A DNA stretch of 16,153 nucleotides from an uncultured Sulfitobacter sp. (GTDB taxonomy: Bacteria; Pseudomonadota; Alphaproteobacteria; Rhodobacterales; Rhodobacteraceae). A model generated the notes under the pieces. It saw only the letters and a program-made list of their open reading frames with translations. It was not told the origin of the DNA and searched no databases. Within the stretch, counting starts at the first letter, position 1, and each line of letters starts with the position of its first letter. The position numbers and the translations under genes were made by a program. The stretch is taken from NCBI GenBank assembly GCA_937923365.1, contig CALAIJ010000174.1:1-16153 (forward strand), given 5' to 3'. Below are positions 6,966 to 14,686 of this stretch, one piece after another.

Positions 6966-8357
6966 ATGACCGACACGACCAGCAACAAGATGTGGGGCGG
7001 CCGTTTTGCCGCCGGACCGGACGCGATTATGGAGGCAATTAATGCTTCAATCGGGTTCGACAAGCGGATGGCAGCACAAGACATCGCCGGATCGCGTGCC
7101 CATGCCGCCATGTTGGCCGCCACAGGCATCATTGATGGTAGCGATGCAAAAGCGATTGAGGAAGGGCTGCTCACGATCTTGTCAGAGATCGAGGGCGGCA
7201 CGTTCCAGTTCTCCACCGCGTTGGAAGACATCCACATGAACGTAGAGGCCCGCCTGAGCGAGATCATCGGCGCTCCGGCAGGCCGTCTGCACACGGGCCG
7301 GTCGCGCAACGATCAGGTGGCCACTGATTTCAAACTTTGGGTCCGCGACCAGTTGGATGCCGCCGAGACGGGGCTGGTTGCCTTGATGCAGGCGCTCTTG
7401 GGTCAGGCAGAGGCGGGTGCCGATTGGGTCATGCCCGGATTTACCCATCTGCAAACCGCCCAGCCCGTCACATGGGGCCACCACATGATGGCCTACGTCG
7501 AAATGTTTGGCCGCGATCTGTCCCGCGTGCGCGATGCGCGGGTGCGGATGAACGAAAGCCCGCTGGGGGCCGCAGCCCTTGCAGGCACCTCCTTTCCCGT
7601 GGACCGCGAGATGACAGCGCAGGCGTTGGGCTTTGACCGTCCGGCGGCCAATTCGCTGGATGCGGTCAGCGACCGCGACTTTGCGTTGGAGTTTCTAAGC
7701 TGCGCCAGCATCTCTGCCATGCACCTCAGCCGCTTTGCAGAAGAGCTGGTGATCTGGTCATCGGCACAATTCCGCTTTGTCGCCTTGAGCGACCGGTTCT
7801 CTACCGGATCCAGCATCATGCCGCAGAAAAAGAACCCCGATGCAGCCGAATTGATCCGCGCCAAGGTGGGCCGCATTTTTGGCGCCAACACGGCGCTGAT
7901 GATGGTCATGAAAGGCCTGCCGCTGACCTATTCCAAGGACATGCAGGAAGACAAAGAGCAGGTCTTTGACGCCGCCGACAACTGGATGCTGGCCCTTGCT
8001 GCTATGGAAGGAATGGTCCGCGACATGACCGCCAACCGCGACAGTCTGGCTTCCGCTGCGGGGTCGGGTTTCTCGACCGCGACCGATCTGGCGGACTGGC
8101 TGGTACGGGTGCTTGGCCTGCCGTTTCGCGAGGCGCATCACATCACTGGCGCGCTGGTTGGCATGGCCGAAAGCCAGGGATGCGATTTGCCAGACCTGAC
8201 GCTTGCGCAAATGCAATCAGAGCATGCGGGGATAACTGCGGACGTTTTCACCGTTCTCGGGGTTGAGAATTCGGTTAACTCACGGGTATCTTATGGGGGC
8301 ACCGCGCCTGCAAACGTGCGCGCGCAGGTGGCCAGATGGAAGGATATCCTTGGATGA
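6966..8357 (+). CDS. argH: Argininosuccinate lyase
   Basis: This 463-residue cytoplasmic enzyme splits argininosuccinate into arginine and fumarate, the last step of arginine synthesis. It has the usual length for the fumarase/aspartase superfamily. The visible elements are KMWGGRF at the N terminus, EDIHMNVE near 87-94, [11 protein letters not shown] at 111-121, [16 protein letters not shown] with the conserved His161, and the signature loop [12 protein letters not shown] at 281-292 carrying the catalytic serine. The frame is open upstream to 6546, but the ATG at 6966 begins the conserved N terminus and has AAGGG 9 nt upstream. Its stop overlaps the start of the next lipoprotein gene (ATGA, 8354-8357), so the two are translationally coupled. 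Confidence 0.96.
   Translation: MTDTTSNKMWGGRFAAGPDAIMEAINASIGFDKRMAAQDIAGSRAHAAMLAATGIIDGSDAKAIEEGLLTILSEIEGGTFQFSTALEDIHMNVEARLSEIIGAPAGRLHTGRSRNDQVATDFKLWVRDQLDAAETGLVALMQALLGQAEAGADWVMPGFTHLQTAQPVTWGHHMMAYVEMFGRDLSRVRDARVRMNESPLGAAALAGTSFPVDREMTAQALGFDRPAANSLDAVSDRDFALEFLSCASISAMHLSRFAEELVIWSSAQFRFVALSDRFSTGSSIMPQKKNPDAAELIRAKVGRIFGANTALMMVMKGLPLTYSKDMQEDKEQVFDAADNWMLALAAMEGMVRDMTANRDSLASAAGSGFSTATDLADWLVRVLGLPFREAHHITGALVGMAESQGCDLPDLTLAQMQSEHAGITADVFTVLGVENSVNSRVSYGGTAPANVRAQVARWKDILG
8340..8351. promoter_or_regulatory. Palindrome covering the ribosome binding site of the first lipoprotein gene
   Basis: AAGGATATCCTT is a perfect 12-bp palindrome in the last codons of argH. Its left half, AAGGA, is the likely Shine-Dalgarno sequence of the lipoprotein gene starting at 8354. 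In RNA, AAGG can pair with CCTT around an ATAT loop, which could make initiation depend on ribosomes finishing argH. Confidence 0.35.
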
Positions 8358-8533
8358 AACTGCCATTGGTACTATCTGCAGTCTTGCTGATCGCGGCCTG
8401 CGGTGCAGACGGGGAGCCTGTGCGCCCCACCGCGACCACGAACATCAACGTCAACCCGAATGGCGTCAACGTCGGCACCAATGTGCGCGTGGGCAAAGGG
8501 CCGTTCGCTGTCAATCTGGGACTTGGATTATGA
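8354..8533 (+). CDS. Small lipoprotein, LptM-like by position and motif
   Basis: This is a 59-residue precursor with a lipoprotein signal peptide: MKLP, a hydrophobic stretch, and the lipobox LIAAC with lipidated Cys16. The mature protein would have only 44 residues. It begins [10 protein letters not shown], which resembles the CGxKGPLxxP start of LptM (YifL), an outer-membrane lipoprotein that helps mature the LPS translocon LptD/LptE in enterobacteria. In other proteobacteria a small lipoprotein of that type often sits directly upstream of lysA, as here. The remainder is rich in Asn, Val and Gly with alternating residues ([18 protein letters not shown]). The start is set by AAGGA upstream and the ATGA overlap with argH. 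The lipoprotein nature is clear; the LptM assignment is inference because the Lys-Gly-Pro core is not exact. Confidence 0.75.
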   Translation: MKLPLVLSAVLLIAACGADGEPVRPTATTNINVNPNGVNVGTNVRVGKGPFAVNLGLGL

Positions 8534-8700
8534 AGAACCTCCTGATTATCACGTCGCTTGTGGCGTTGGCCGCCTGCGCGACCCCCAATTCCGACAACAC
8601 TCAATCGCGCAGTTCCGACGTGCGCCAAGAGCCGTCCAACCTGACCCCCGGTCTGCACATTGGCGGCCATGCGCAGGCCGGTGTGAAGGCAACCTTCTAG
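8530..8700 (+). CDS. Small lipoprotein of unknown function
   Basis: A 56-residue precursor with a signal peptide and the lipobox LAAC, giving lipidated Cys16 and a mature chain of 41 residues. The mature part starts with a polar, Ser/Asn-rich linker and ends with a glycine-spaced stretch (GLHIGGHAQAGVKATF) closing on Phe. It overlaps the previous gene by ATGA (8530-8533) and abuts the next gene with no spacer, so it is one member of a tightly packed run between argH and lysA. I do not recognise a family. The alternating small/hydrophobic tail loosely resembles that of the preceding lipoprotein, so the two might be diverged relatives or partners; this is inference. Confidence 0.7.
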   Translation: MKNLLIITSLVALAACATPNSDNTQSRSSDVRQEPSNLTPGLHIGGHAQAGVKATF

Positions 8701-9018
8701 GTGTCGCCTTTGCGGCTGATCTATCTGGCGCTTGCGATCTGGGGTGCCATTCATCCGATGTACTACTTTGTCACATGGTTTCAGGCCAACGGCTGGGACC
8801 TGATGGCAATGGTCGATGCCTGGCACGCCAACGCCGCCAGCAGCGGATTGGTCTGGGACCTGACGATCGCTGCTGTCACGCTCACCATCTGGATCCTTGC
8901 CGAAGTGTCCGTCCGACGAAACTGGGGGGCACTGATTGCCATTCCTGCCACGTTCTGTATTGGGGTGTCCTGTGGATTGCCGCTGTATCTTTTCCTGAGG
9001 TCCGCGCCAGTTCGTTAG
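8701..9018 (+). CDS. DUF2834-type small integral membrane protein
   Basis: A 105-residue hydrophobic protein with three predicted membrane spans at about residues 5-25, 50-68 and 78-98. The N-terminal LRLIYLALAIWGAIHPMYYFVTWF and the mid-protein WDLTIAAVTLTIWILAE pattern fit the DUF2834 family, whose function is unknown. The GTG start at 8701 directly follows the preceding TAG stop with no intervening base. A weak AAGG about 10 nt upstream may serve as ribosome binding site, but translational coupling is more likely. It lies 31 bp before lysA. The family call is from memory of the pattern; membrane location is well supported. Confidence 0.75.
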   Translation: MSPLRLIYLALAIWGAIHPMYYFVTWFQANGWDLMAMVDAWHANAASSGLVWDLTIAAVTLTIWILAEVSVRRNWGALIAIPATFCIGVSCGLPLYLFLRSAPVR

Positions 9019-9049
9019 GCTTGGATTGAGTTTATTGGAAGGGTGAAGC

Positions 9050-10315
9050 GTGGACCACTTTCTCTATCGTGACGGGGCGCTTTTCGCCGAGGACGTCGCC
9101 ATTGCCGATATTGCGGCAGCCGTCGGCACGCCTTTCTACGTCTATTCCACAGCGACCCTTTTGCGGCACTTCCATCTGTTTGATGAAGCCCTTGGCGGCA
9201 TGGACCATCTGGTTTGCTACGCGATGAAGGCCAATTCCAATCAGGCCGTTCTGCGCACGCTGGCGCAAGCCGGCGCTGGTATGGATGTGGTATCGGGCGG
9301 CGAATACCTGCGTGCGAAAGCGGCAGGTGTGCCCGGCGACAAGATCGTGTTTTCGGGCGTGGGCAAGACGGCTGCTGAAATCCGCCTCGCACTTGAGGGC
9401 GGCATCCGCCAGTTCAACGTCGAGAGTGAACCCGAGATGATCGTGCTGGATGCCACCGCACGCGCCATGGGGGTCACCGCGCCCATCTCCATCCGCGTCA
9501 ATCCGGATGTAGACGCCAAGACCCACGCCAAAATCGCCACAGGCAAGTCCGAGAACAAGTTTGGCATCCCCATCGCCCGCGCGCGCGAGGTCTACGCAAT
9601 GGCCGCCGCCATGGAAGGCCTGCAAATCATCGGCATCGACGTGCACATCGGGTCGCAACTGACCGATCTGGAACCCTACCGCCTTGCCTACCAAAAGGTG
9701 GCGGAGCTGACGGAGATCTTGCGCGCCGACGGCCATACCATCACGCGCCTTGATCTGGGCGGCGGGCTTGGCATTCCCTATGCGCGCTCTAATGAGGCGC
9801 CGCCGCTGCCCACAGACTACGGCAAGATCGTGCGCGAAACGCTGGGCCATCTGGACTGCGAAATCGAGATTGAGCCGGGCCGTCTGATTGCGGGCAACGC
9901 AGGGCTGATGGTGTCCGAAGTGATCTACGTCAAAGAGGGCGAAGGCCGCGAGTTCCTGATTCTGGACGGGGCGATGAACGACCTGATCCGGCCCGCCATG
10001 TATGATGCGCACCATGATATCATTCCGGTGGTTGAACCCGCACCCGGCACCGAGCAAAGCCCGATCGATATTGTCGGCCCCGTCTGCGAATCGGGCGATA
10101 CCTTTGCCAAGCAGCGCCTGATGCCGCCGCTAAGCGCGGGTGATCTGGTCGCGTTCCGCTCAGCAGGGGCGTATGGTGCCGTGATGGCGTCGGAGTACAA
10201 TTCGCGGCCCATGATTCCGGAAGTTTTGGTCCATGGCGATCAATTCGCGGTTATCCGCGCACGTCCGACCTTTGACGAAATGATAAATCGCGATACCATT
10301 CCTTCATGGCTTTAA
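9050..10315 (+). CDS. lysA: Diaminopimelate decarboxylase
   Basis: This 421-residue PLP enzyme decarboxylates meso-diaminopimelate to L-lysine in the cytoplasm, the last lysine step. It is a fold-III decarboxylase: the PLP lysine is Lys60 in YAMKANSN, His199 is in DVHIGSQL, the phosphate-binding GGGLGIPY is at 237-244, EPGR at 275-278, and the C-terminal active-site block CESGD at 346-350 supplies the Cys used across the dimer interface. The GTG at 9050 is preferred, with GGAAGG 7 nt upstream. It is the fifth gene after argH in one strand-consistent run. A short GC hairpin (GCGCA-TCC-TGCGC, 10316-10328) follows the stop but lacks a T run, so read-through into the DUF4175 gene is plausible. 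Confidence 0.96.
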   Translation: MDHFLYRDGALFAEDVAIADIAAAVGTPFYVYSTATLLRHFHLFDEALGGMDHLVCYAMKANSNQAVLRTLAQAGAGMDVVSGGEYLRAKAAGVPGDKIVFSGVGKTAAEIRLALEGGIRQFNVESEPEMIVLDATARAMGVTAPISIRVNPDVDAKTHAKIATGKSENKFGIPIARAREVYAMAAAMEGLQIIGIDVHIGSQLTDLEPYRLAYQKVAELTEILRADGHTITRLDLGGGLGIPYARSNEAPPLPTDYGKIVRETLGHLDCEIEIEPGRLIAGNAGLMVSEVIYVKEGEGREFLILDGAMNDLIRPAMYDAHHDIIPVVEPAPGTEQSPIDIVGPVCESGDTFAKQRLMPPLSAGDLVAFRSAGAYGAVMASEYNSRPMIPEVLVHGDQFAVIRARPTFDEMINRDTIPSWL

Positions 10316-10328
10316 GCGCATCCTGCGC
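10316..10328 (+). repeat. Short hairpin between lysA and the DUF4175 gene
   Basis: GCGCA (10316-10320) and TGCGC (10324-10328) form a 5-bp stem with a 3-nt loop starting just after the lysA stop. It is followed by CAAAAGCCC, not by a T run, so it is a weak candidate for attenuation or RNA-end stabilisation and not a convincing terminator. Confidence 0.25.
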
Positions 10329-10352
10329 CAAAAGCCCATTCGGGGACGTCTC

Positions 10353-12980
10353 ATGAGCTCATTCACGCCCAACGATCTGCGCCGCAGCATGGCGAAACTG
10401 CGCTGGCCCTGGCGGCTGACGTGGGGTGGCATGCTGGCCGAACAGGTGGTTCAGGCGTTTTGGCCGCTTTTGGCGGTTATTCTGCTGGTTCTGGCCGCCC
10501 TGATGCTGGGCGTGCAGGATATGGTCGCGGTTGAGGTCGTCTGGGCTGCTGCGGTGGTGGTGGCCCTTGGCGGGCTGGCCTCACTGGTCTATGCGGTTCG
10601 CCGGTTCCGCATGCCGCGCTGGTCTGACGCTTTGGCACGGCTTGACGAAAGCCTGCCCGGGCGGCCCATTCAGGCGCTGCTGGATGATCCGGCAATTGGG
10701 GACGCGGACGATGCCTCCATGGCCGTTTGGCGCGCGCACAAAGCCCGTATGGCGACGCGCGCGAACGCCGCCCGCGCGGTACCTGCCGATCTGCGTGTGG
10801 CCAGTCGCGACCCTTATGCGCTGCGCTTTGTGGCCGTGCTGGCGTTCGGGATTGCCTTGCTTTTCGGCTCCATCTGGAAGGTGGGTTCCGTGGCCGAGAT
10901 GACCCCCGGCGGTGATGCGCTGGCGTCCGGCCCGATCTGGGAAGGCTGGGCAGAGCCGCCGCGCTATACGGGCAAGCCGACGCTGTACCTCAATGATCTT
11001 GCGGAAGGTCCGTTGGAACTGCCTGCAGGCACGTTGATTACAATGCGGTTTTACGGCGAAGTGGGCGCGCTGACGCTGAATGAAACCGTTTCGGGCCGCG
11101 CCAAGCCTGAAGAAGGTGTGACAGATGCCGCCGCTGAGGCCGCACAGGATTTCACCGTTCTGCAAACCGGCACAATGGCCATTGAGGGGCCCAACGGGCG
11201 CACATGGGACGTGGCGATGCTGCCCGACACGGCCCCCGAGGTGGACCGTCTGGGCGATCCCGAAGTCTCCGCCTTGGGCGAAATGCGCCTGCCCTTTGCC
11301 GCGCGCGACGACTACGGCGTTGAAGCGGGCGAGGCGCGGATTTCCCTGAACCTGCCAGCGATTGAGCGCCGCTACGGTCTGGTCGTCGACCCTGACCCGC
11401 GCGAGGATATCGTCGTGCCGCTGCCCACGCCCATTGCAGGCGACCGCAGCACATTCGAAGAAAACCTGATCGAGAATTTCTCCAAGCATCCTTGGGCAAA
11501 CCTGCCCGTCAAGATGACCCTGACCGTGCTCGACAGTGCAGAGCAACAAGGCACGACGGGTGCGTCTGAAATGCTGCTGCCCGGCCGGCGCTTCTTTGAC
11601 CCGACAGCGGCGGCGGTGATCGAAATGCGCCGCGATCTGATGTGGTCCAAGACCAATGGTCCGCGCATGGCGCAGGTGCTGCGCGCGGTCAGCTATCAGC
11701 CGCAGGACCTGTTTCGGTCGCAAACCACCGCCCTGCGCCTGCGCGACGTGATCAAGCGGCTGGAAATCCACGCGAGCTATGGCCTCAGCGATGATGTGCA
11801 GACCAAACTGGCGGATGACATGTGGGACCTCGCGATCGAGTTGGAGGAGGGCGTGCTGGCCGACGCGCTAGAGCGGATGCGCCGTGCGCAGGACCGCCTG
11901 CAAGAGGCGGTCAAGAACGGTGCCTCCAAGGAAGAAATCGCCGAGTTGATGGACGAATTGCGCCGCGCCACCGAAGAGTACATGCAGCAATTGCAACGCC
12001 AGCAGGCGCAGGACAGTGAAGAGCGTGGCGAACAGCCGCAAGGTCAGCAGGGCGAGCGGATGCAGATGACGCAAGACGACCTGCAACGCATGATGGACCA
12101 CATCCAGAAGCTGATGGAAGAAGGCCGCATGGCCGAGGCCGAACAGGCCCTCAAAGAGCTTCAGGAAATGATGGAGAACATGCGCGTCACCGAAGGCCAG
12201 CAGGGCGAAGGCGGGCAATCCCCCGGTGAACAGGCGATGGAAGGTCTGGCCGATACATTACGCGAACAGCAGGGTCTCTCCGATCAGGCGTTCCGCGACT
12301 TGCAGGAACAGTTCAACCCCAACGCTCAGGCAGGCGAGAACCAAGGCAACGAAGGGCGCAATGGCGGTCAGGGTCAGGGCCAAAGCCACGAAGGCCAGAA
12401 CGGTCAGGGCGAAGGGGGCGATGGCGACCAGCGCAGCGCAGAGAATGACGATGGTCAGGGCTCTGGCGGGCCCGACCCGCGAGGAGAGCAGGGCTTGGCC
12501 GAAAGGCAGCAGGCGTTGCGTGATGAGTTGCGCCGTCAGGAAGGGCAGCTGCCCGGTCAGGGCACGCCCGAAGGCGACGCTGCACGCGACGCGCTTGACC
12601 GTGCAGGCCGCGCTATGGACGAGGCGGAACAGGCCCTGCGCAACGGCGATCTGGCAGAGGCCATCGACAATCAGTCCCAAGCCATGGAAGCCCTGCGCGA
12701 CGGCATGCGCTCCCTTGGTGAGGCGATGGCCCAGCAGGAGCAGAACCGGCAACCCGGCCAAGGCACAGATCCGTCGGACCGCCGCGCCCAGAACCGCGAC
12801 CCGCTGGGCCGCGAGCAAGGCAGCAACGGGGCGGACAGCTCTGACGGGGAACTGGCGCTGGGGCCGGACGCCGGATTGCGCGCGCGGCGTTTGCTGGACG
12901 AAATCCGCCGCCGCTCCGGTGAGACCGCGCGCCCCGAAGTGGAGCGCGAGTATCTCAAGCGGTTGCTGGAGCGGTTCTGA
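10353..12980 (+). CDS. DUF4175 (TIGR02302) family membrane protein
   Basis: This 875-residue protein matches the alphaproteobacterial family TIGR02302/DUF4175, whose role is unknown. It has two membrane spans at about 32-53 and 57-82, a third at about 156-176, then a long region with beta-rich character up to about residue 480 that is probably periplasmic. Residues about 490-610 are strongly helical, with Met/Gln/Glu heptad-like runs suggesting coiled coil. Residues about 610-740 are low-complexity and rich in Gly, Gln, Asn and Glu. A second helical, Gln-rich part and a basic tail (about 830-875, ending KRLLERF) close the protein. It follows lysA by 37 bp and may be co-transcribed. The ATG at 10353 has GGGGAC about 7 nt upstream. 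The gene ends 27 bp from the convergent zinc-ribbon gene. Confidence 0.85.
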   Translation: MSSFTPNDLRRSMAKLRWPWRLTWGGMLAEQVVQAFWPLLAVILLVLAALMLGVQDMVAVEVVWAAAVVVALGGLASLVYAVRRFRMPRWSDALARLDESLPGRPIQALLDDPAIGDADDASMAVWRAHKARMATRANAARAVPADLRVASRDPYALRFVAVLAFGIALLFGSIWKVGSVAEMTPGGDALASGPIWEGWAEPPRYTGKPTLYLNDLAEGPLELPAGTLITMRFYGEVGALTLNETVSGRAKPEEGVTDAAAEAAQDFTVLQTGTMAIEGPNGRTWDVAMLPDTAPEVDRLGDPEVSALGEMRLPFAARDDYGVEAGEARISLNLPAIERRYGLVVDPDPREDIVVPLPTPIAGDRSTFEENLIENFSKHPWANLPVKMTLTVLDSAEQQGTTGASEMLLPGRRFFDPTAAAVIEMRRDLMWSKTNGPRMAQVLRAVSYQPQDLFRSQTTALRLRDVIKRLEIHASYGLSDDVQTKLADDMWDLAIELEEGVLADALERMRRAQDRLQEAVKNGASKEEIAELMDELRRATEEYMQQLQRQQAQDSEERGEQPQGQQGERMQMTQDDLQRMMDHIQKLMEEGRMAEAEQALKELQEMMENMRVTEGQQGEGGQSPGEQAMEGLADTLREQQGLSDQAFRDLQEQFNPNAQAGENQGNEGRNGGQGQGQSHEGQNGQGEGGDGDQRSAENDDGQGSGGPDPRGEQGLAERQQALRDELRRQEGQLPGQGTPEGDAARDALDRAGRAMDEAEQALRNGDLAEAIDNQSQAMEALRDGMRSLGEAMAQQEQNRQPGQGTDPSDRRAQNRDPLGREQGSNGADSSDGELALGPDAGLRARRLLDEIRRRSGETARPEVEREYLKRLLERF

Positions 12981-13007
12981 GATTTGGGCGGCGTGCGAAA
13001 GACTGCG

Positions 13008-13847
13008 TTAGCTGCCTGATTCTGTCGCCTTGGTATCCAGCCAGCGCAGAACGCCCTGCACTTGCCCGTCAAGCCACAGCCGCAGGCCATCAACCCACGC
13101 CACATAGGACGTCAGCACGCCTTCAAGCGCAGGCACGGCGGCGGCCAGTCGCGGCGCATAGATGTACAGCAATGCAGCCAGCACAAACAGCAAGATCACA
13201 TAGATCAGCCCGCGTCGGAAGCCGCGCTTGCGTTTGACCTGACTGGGGCCATCCACCTGCGCCTGATCTTGTGCCGTTGCGCTGCGGTCGTTCTCTGTTC
13301 GCAGCGTGGAATTGATTTCGTCGATGTCCGGCAGCAGATCACGGCGCGAGGATATGGCGGCAGCGGTGACGTCTGCGTCTGACATCTGACCGGGTTTCGG
13401 CTCCGGCTCTCCGCGCAGGCGGGCCATGCGCTGGCGGGCTTCCTGGGCGCGCCGCTCGGCTTCGTCATTCTCGTCGCCGTCGGGCAGGCCCAGATCAGGC
13501 TGGCTCTCCAGGGCTTCGGCGCGGGCGGCCTGACGGGCGGCCTGCTCTGCGCGGGCCTCCTCTTGCAGAACTTCCGCAACATTGGGATCGAGCTCGCGTG
13601 GCTTGGGCTGAGGTGGTGCCTCGGCCTCCACTTCTTCTTCGGGCTCGGGCGCCGGAGCTTCCGTTTCCTCATCCGGATCAACGGTATCTTCGACCAGCGA
13701 TTCACTGCCCTCATCTGGCATATGGTCGGCATGGTGCTGGAACCACGTCTGGCCGCAGTTGGAACACTGCACATCGCGGCCCTCAACAGGTACGACATCG
13801 TCGGGCACCTGATACTGGGCATCGCAGTTTGGACAAGTCAGACGCAT
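13008..13847 (-). CDS. Zinc-ribbon (MJ0042-type) single-span membrane protein, ZitP-like
   Basis: From this ATG the protein has 279 residues. The N-terminal 35 residues form a zinc ribbon with two CxxC pairs (Cys5/Cys8 and Cys28/Cys31) in the pattern LTCPNC...GRDVQCSNCG, followed by Trp35. Residues about 45-90 are acidic and proline-rich, 90-150 are Ala/Arg/Glu-rich and probably helical, and one membrane span lies at about 212-235 after a basic KRKRGFRRG stretch. A short amphipathic tail follows. The architecture is that of ZitP, the Caulobacter zinc-finger polarity protein that binds PopZ; orthology is inferred. An ATG one codon upstream (13850) is possible, but GGGA sits 6 nt before 13847, a better spacing. 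It is divergent from ftsE, consistent with a cell-division or polarity role. Confidence 0.82.
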   Translation of the reverse strand: MRLTCPNCDAQYQVPDDVVPVEGRDVQCSNCGQTWFQHHADHMPDEGSESLVEDTVDPDEETEAPAPEPEEEVEAEAPPQPKPRELDPNVAEVLQEEARAEQAARQAARAEALESQPDLGLPDGDENDEAERRAQEARQRMARLRGEPEPKPGQMSDADVTAAAISSRRDLLPDIDEINSTLRTENDRSATAQDQAQVDGPSQVKRKRGFRRGLIYVILLFVLAALLYIYAPRLAAAVPALEGVLTSYVAWVDGLRLWLDGQVQGVLRWLDTKATESGS

Positions 13848-13882
13848 CATTGTTCCCGTTTCGTCACCAATACGCTTATACG

Positions 13883-13890
13883 TTAACCAT
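13883..13890 (+). promoter_or_regulatory. CtrA half-site-like motif upstream of ftsE
   Basis: TTAACCAT matches the 8-mer often described as a CtrA half-site in Caulobacter-type promoters. It lies in the 161-bp region between the zinc-ribbon gene and ftsE, where the -35 element for the TATGAT box at 13903-13908 would be. The second half of a full TTAA-N7-TTAA site is degenerate (CATA). Confidence 0.35.
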
Positions 13891-13901
13891 TAGCATATGT
13901 T

Positions 13902-13915
13902 CTATGATACCATAG
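13902..13915 (+). promoter_or_regulatory. Candidate ftsE promoter -10 within an inverted repeat
   Basis: TATGAT (13903-13908) matches the -10 consensus at five of six positions and sits in the inverted repeat CTATG-ATAC-CATAG (13902-13915). Transcription would start near 13915, leaving a leader of about 95 nt before the ftsE GTG. On the opposite strand TATAAG (13880-13875) is a possible -10 box for the zinc-ribbon gene. No strong -35 box is visible for either, as expected for activator-dependent promoters. Confidence 0.35.
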
Positions 13916-14008
13916 GAAAAGTGCAATCTGGGCGCGTAGCCTTGAAGAGGTGCATTGAATCCCAAGCGGTGCTGAGGCACAACAGGTTCGATAAAATGGG
14001 GTGCATTT

Positions 14009-14686
14009 GTGATCGAGCTTGAAAACGTGGCGTACAGCTATGGCGGAGGAGAGCTTCTTTCCGACATCTCGCTCAAACTGGCACCGGGGTCGTTCCATTT
14101 TCTGACCGGCCCGTCGGGTGCGGGCAAAACCACCTTGATGAAACTGTGCTACGGGGCATTGCTGCCCACTGCGGGTCATGTGCGCCTGTTTGGCGCGGAT
14201 GTGCGCGGCTTGGGGCGGGATGACATCGCCGTGGTGCGCCGCCGCGTGGGCGTGGTGCACCAGGACGTGCAGTTTCTGGATCACCTCTCTGTGGCCGAGA
14301 ATGTAGCACTGCCCCTGTCCGTCTCTGGCCGCCACGAGGAAGCGGCGGGCGGTGATCTGGGCGAGCTGATGTCCTGGGTCGGACTGACCAATCACGTCAA
14401 TGCCCTGCCGCCGGAACTCTCGGGGGGCGAACGCCAGCGTGCAGCCCTTGCGCGTGCGGTTATCATGTCACCCGATGTGGTGCTGGCGGACGAGCCCACG
14501 GGCAACGTGGATTGGGACATGTCCCAGCGGCTGTTGCGGCTGCTGATCGAGTTGAACAAGATGGGCAAGACCGTGTTGATCGCCACCCATGATCTGGGGT
14601 TGATCCGCGCCACCAAGGCCCATGTCCAGGCCCGTGTGCTGCGCATTGCCAACCGGAAAATCCAACTGGCGGGGGCGGACTTGTGA
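14009..14686 (+). CDS. ftsE: Cell-division ABC transporter ATP-binding protein FtsE
   Basis: This 225-residue ATPase pairs with FtsX at the division site and drives periplasmic activation of cell-wall hydrolases rather than transport. All ATPase motifs are present: Walker A GPSGAGKTT at 34-42, Q-loop Gln85 in VVHQD, signature LSGGERQR at 137-144, Walker B VVLADEP at 157-163, and the switch His194 in ATHD. The start is a GTG with GGGGTG about 6 nt upstream. The next gene begins inside its stop codon (GTGA, 14683-14686), so FtsE and FtsX are made in a coupled way. The segment after the Walker B motif reads GNVDWDM where many FtsE proteins have GNLD, a minor variation. Confidence 0.94.
   Translation: MIELENVAYSYGGGELLSDISLKLAPGSFHFLTGPSGAGKTTLMKLCYGALLPTAGHVRLFGADVRGLGRDDIAVVRRRVGVVHQDVQFLDHLSVAENVALPLSVSGRHEEAAGGDLGELMSWVGLTNHVNALPPELSGGERQRAALARAVIMSPDVVLADEPTGNVDWDMSQRLLRLLIELNKMGKTVLIATHDLGLIRATKAHVQARVLRIANRKIQLAGADL

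Noticed and set aside
12360..12420. Repeated GGTCAGGGC-like units as a tandem repeat or CRISPR-like array
   Set aside because: They are irregular codon-level repeats encoding the Gly/Gln/Asn-rich part of the DUF4175 protein, with no constant repeat or spacer length.
12226..13011. 261-codon frame overlapping the 3' end of the DUF4175 gene in another frame
   Set aside because: Its Arg/Ala/Trp-rich composition is what a frame-shifted reading of the Gly/Gln-rich region gives; the DUF4175 frame runs through intact.
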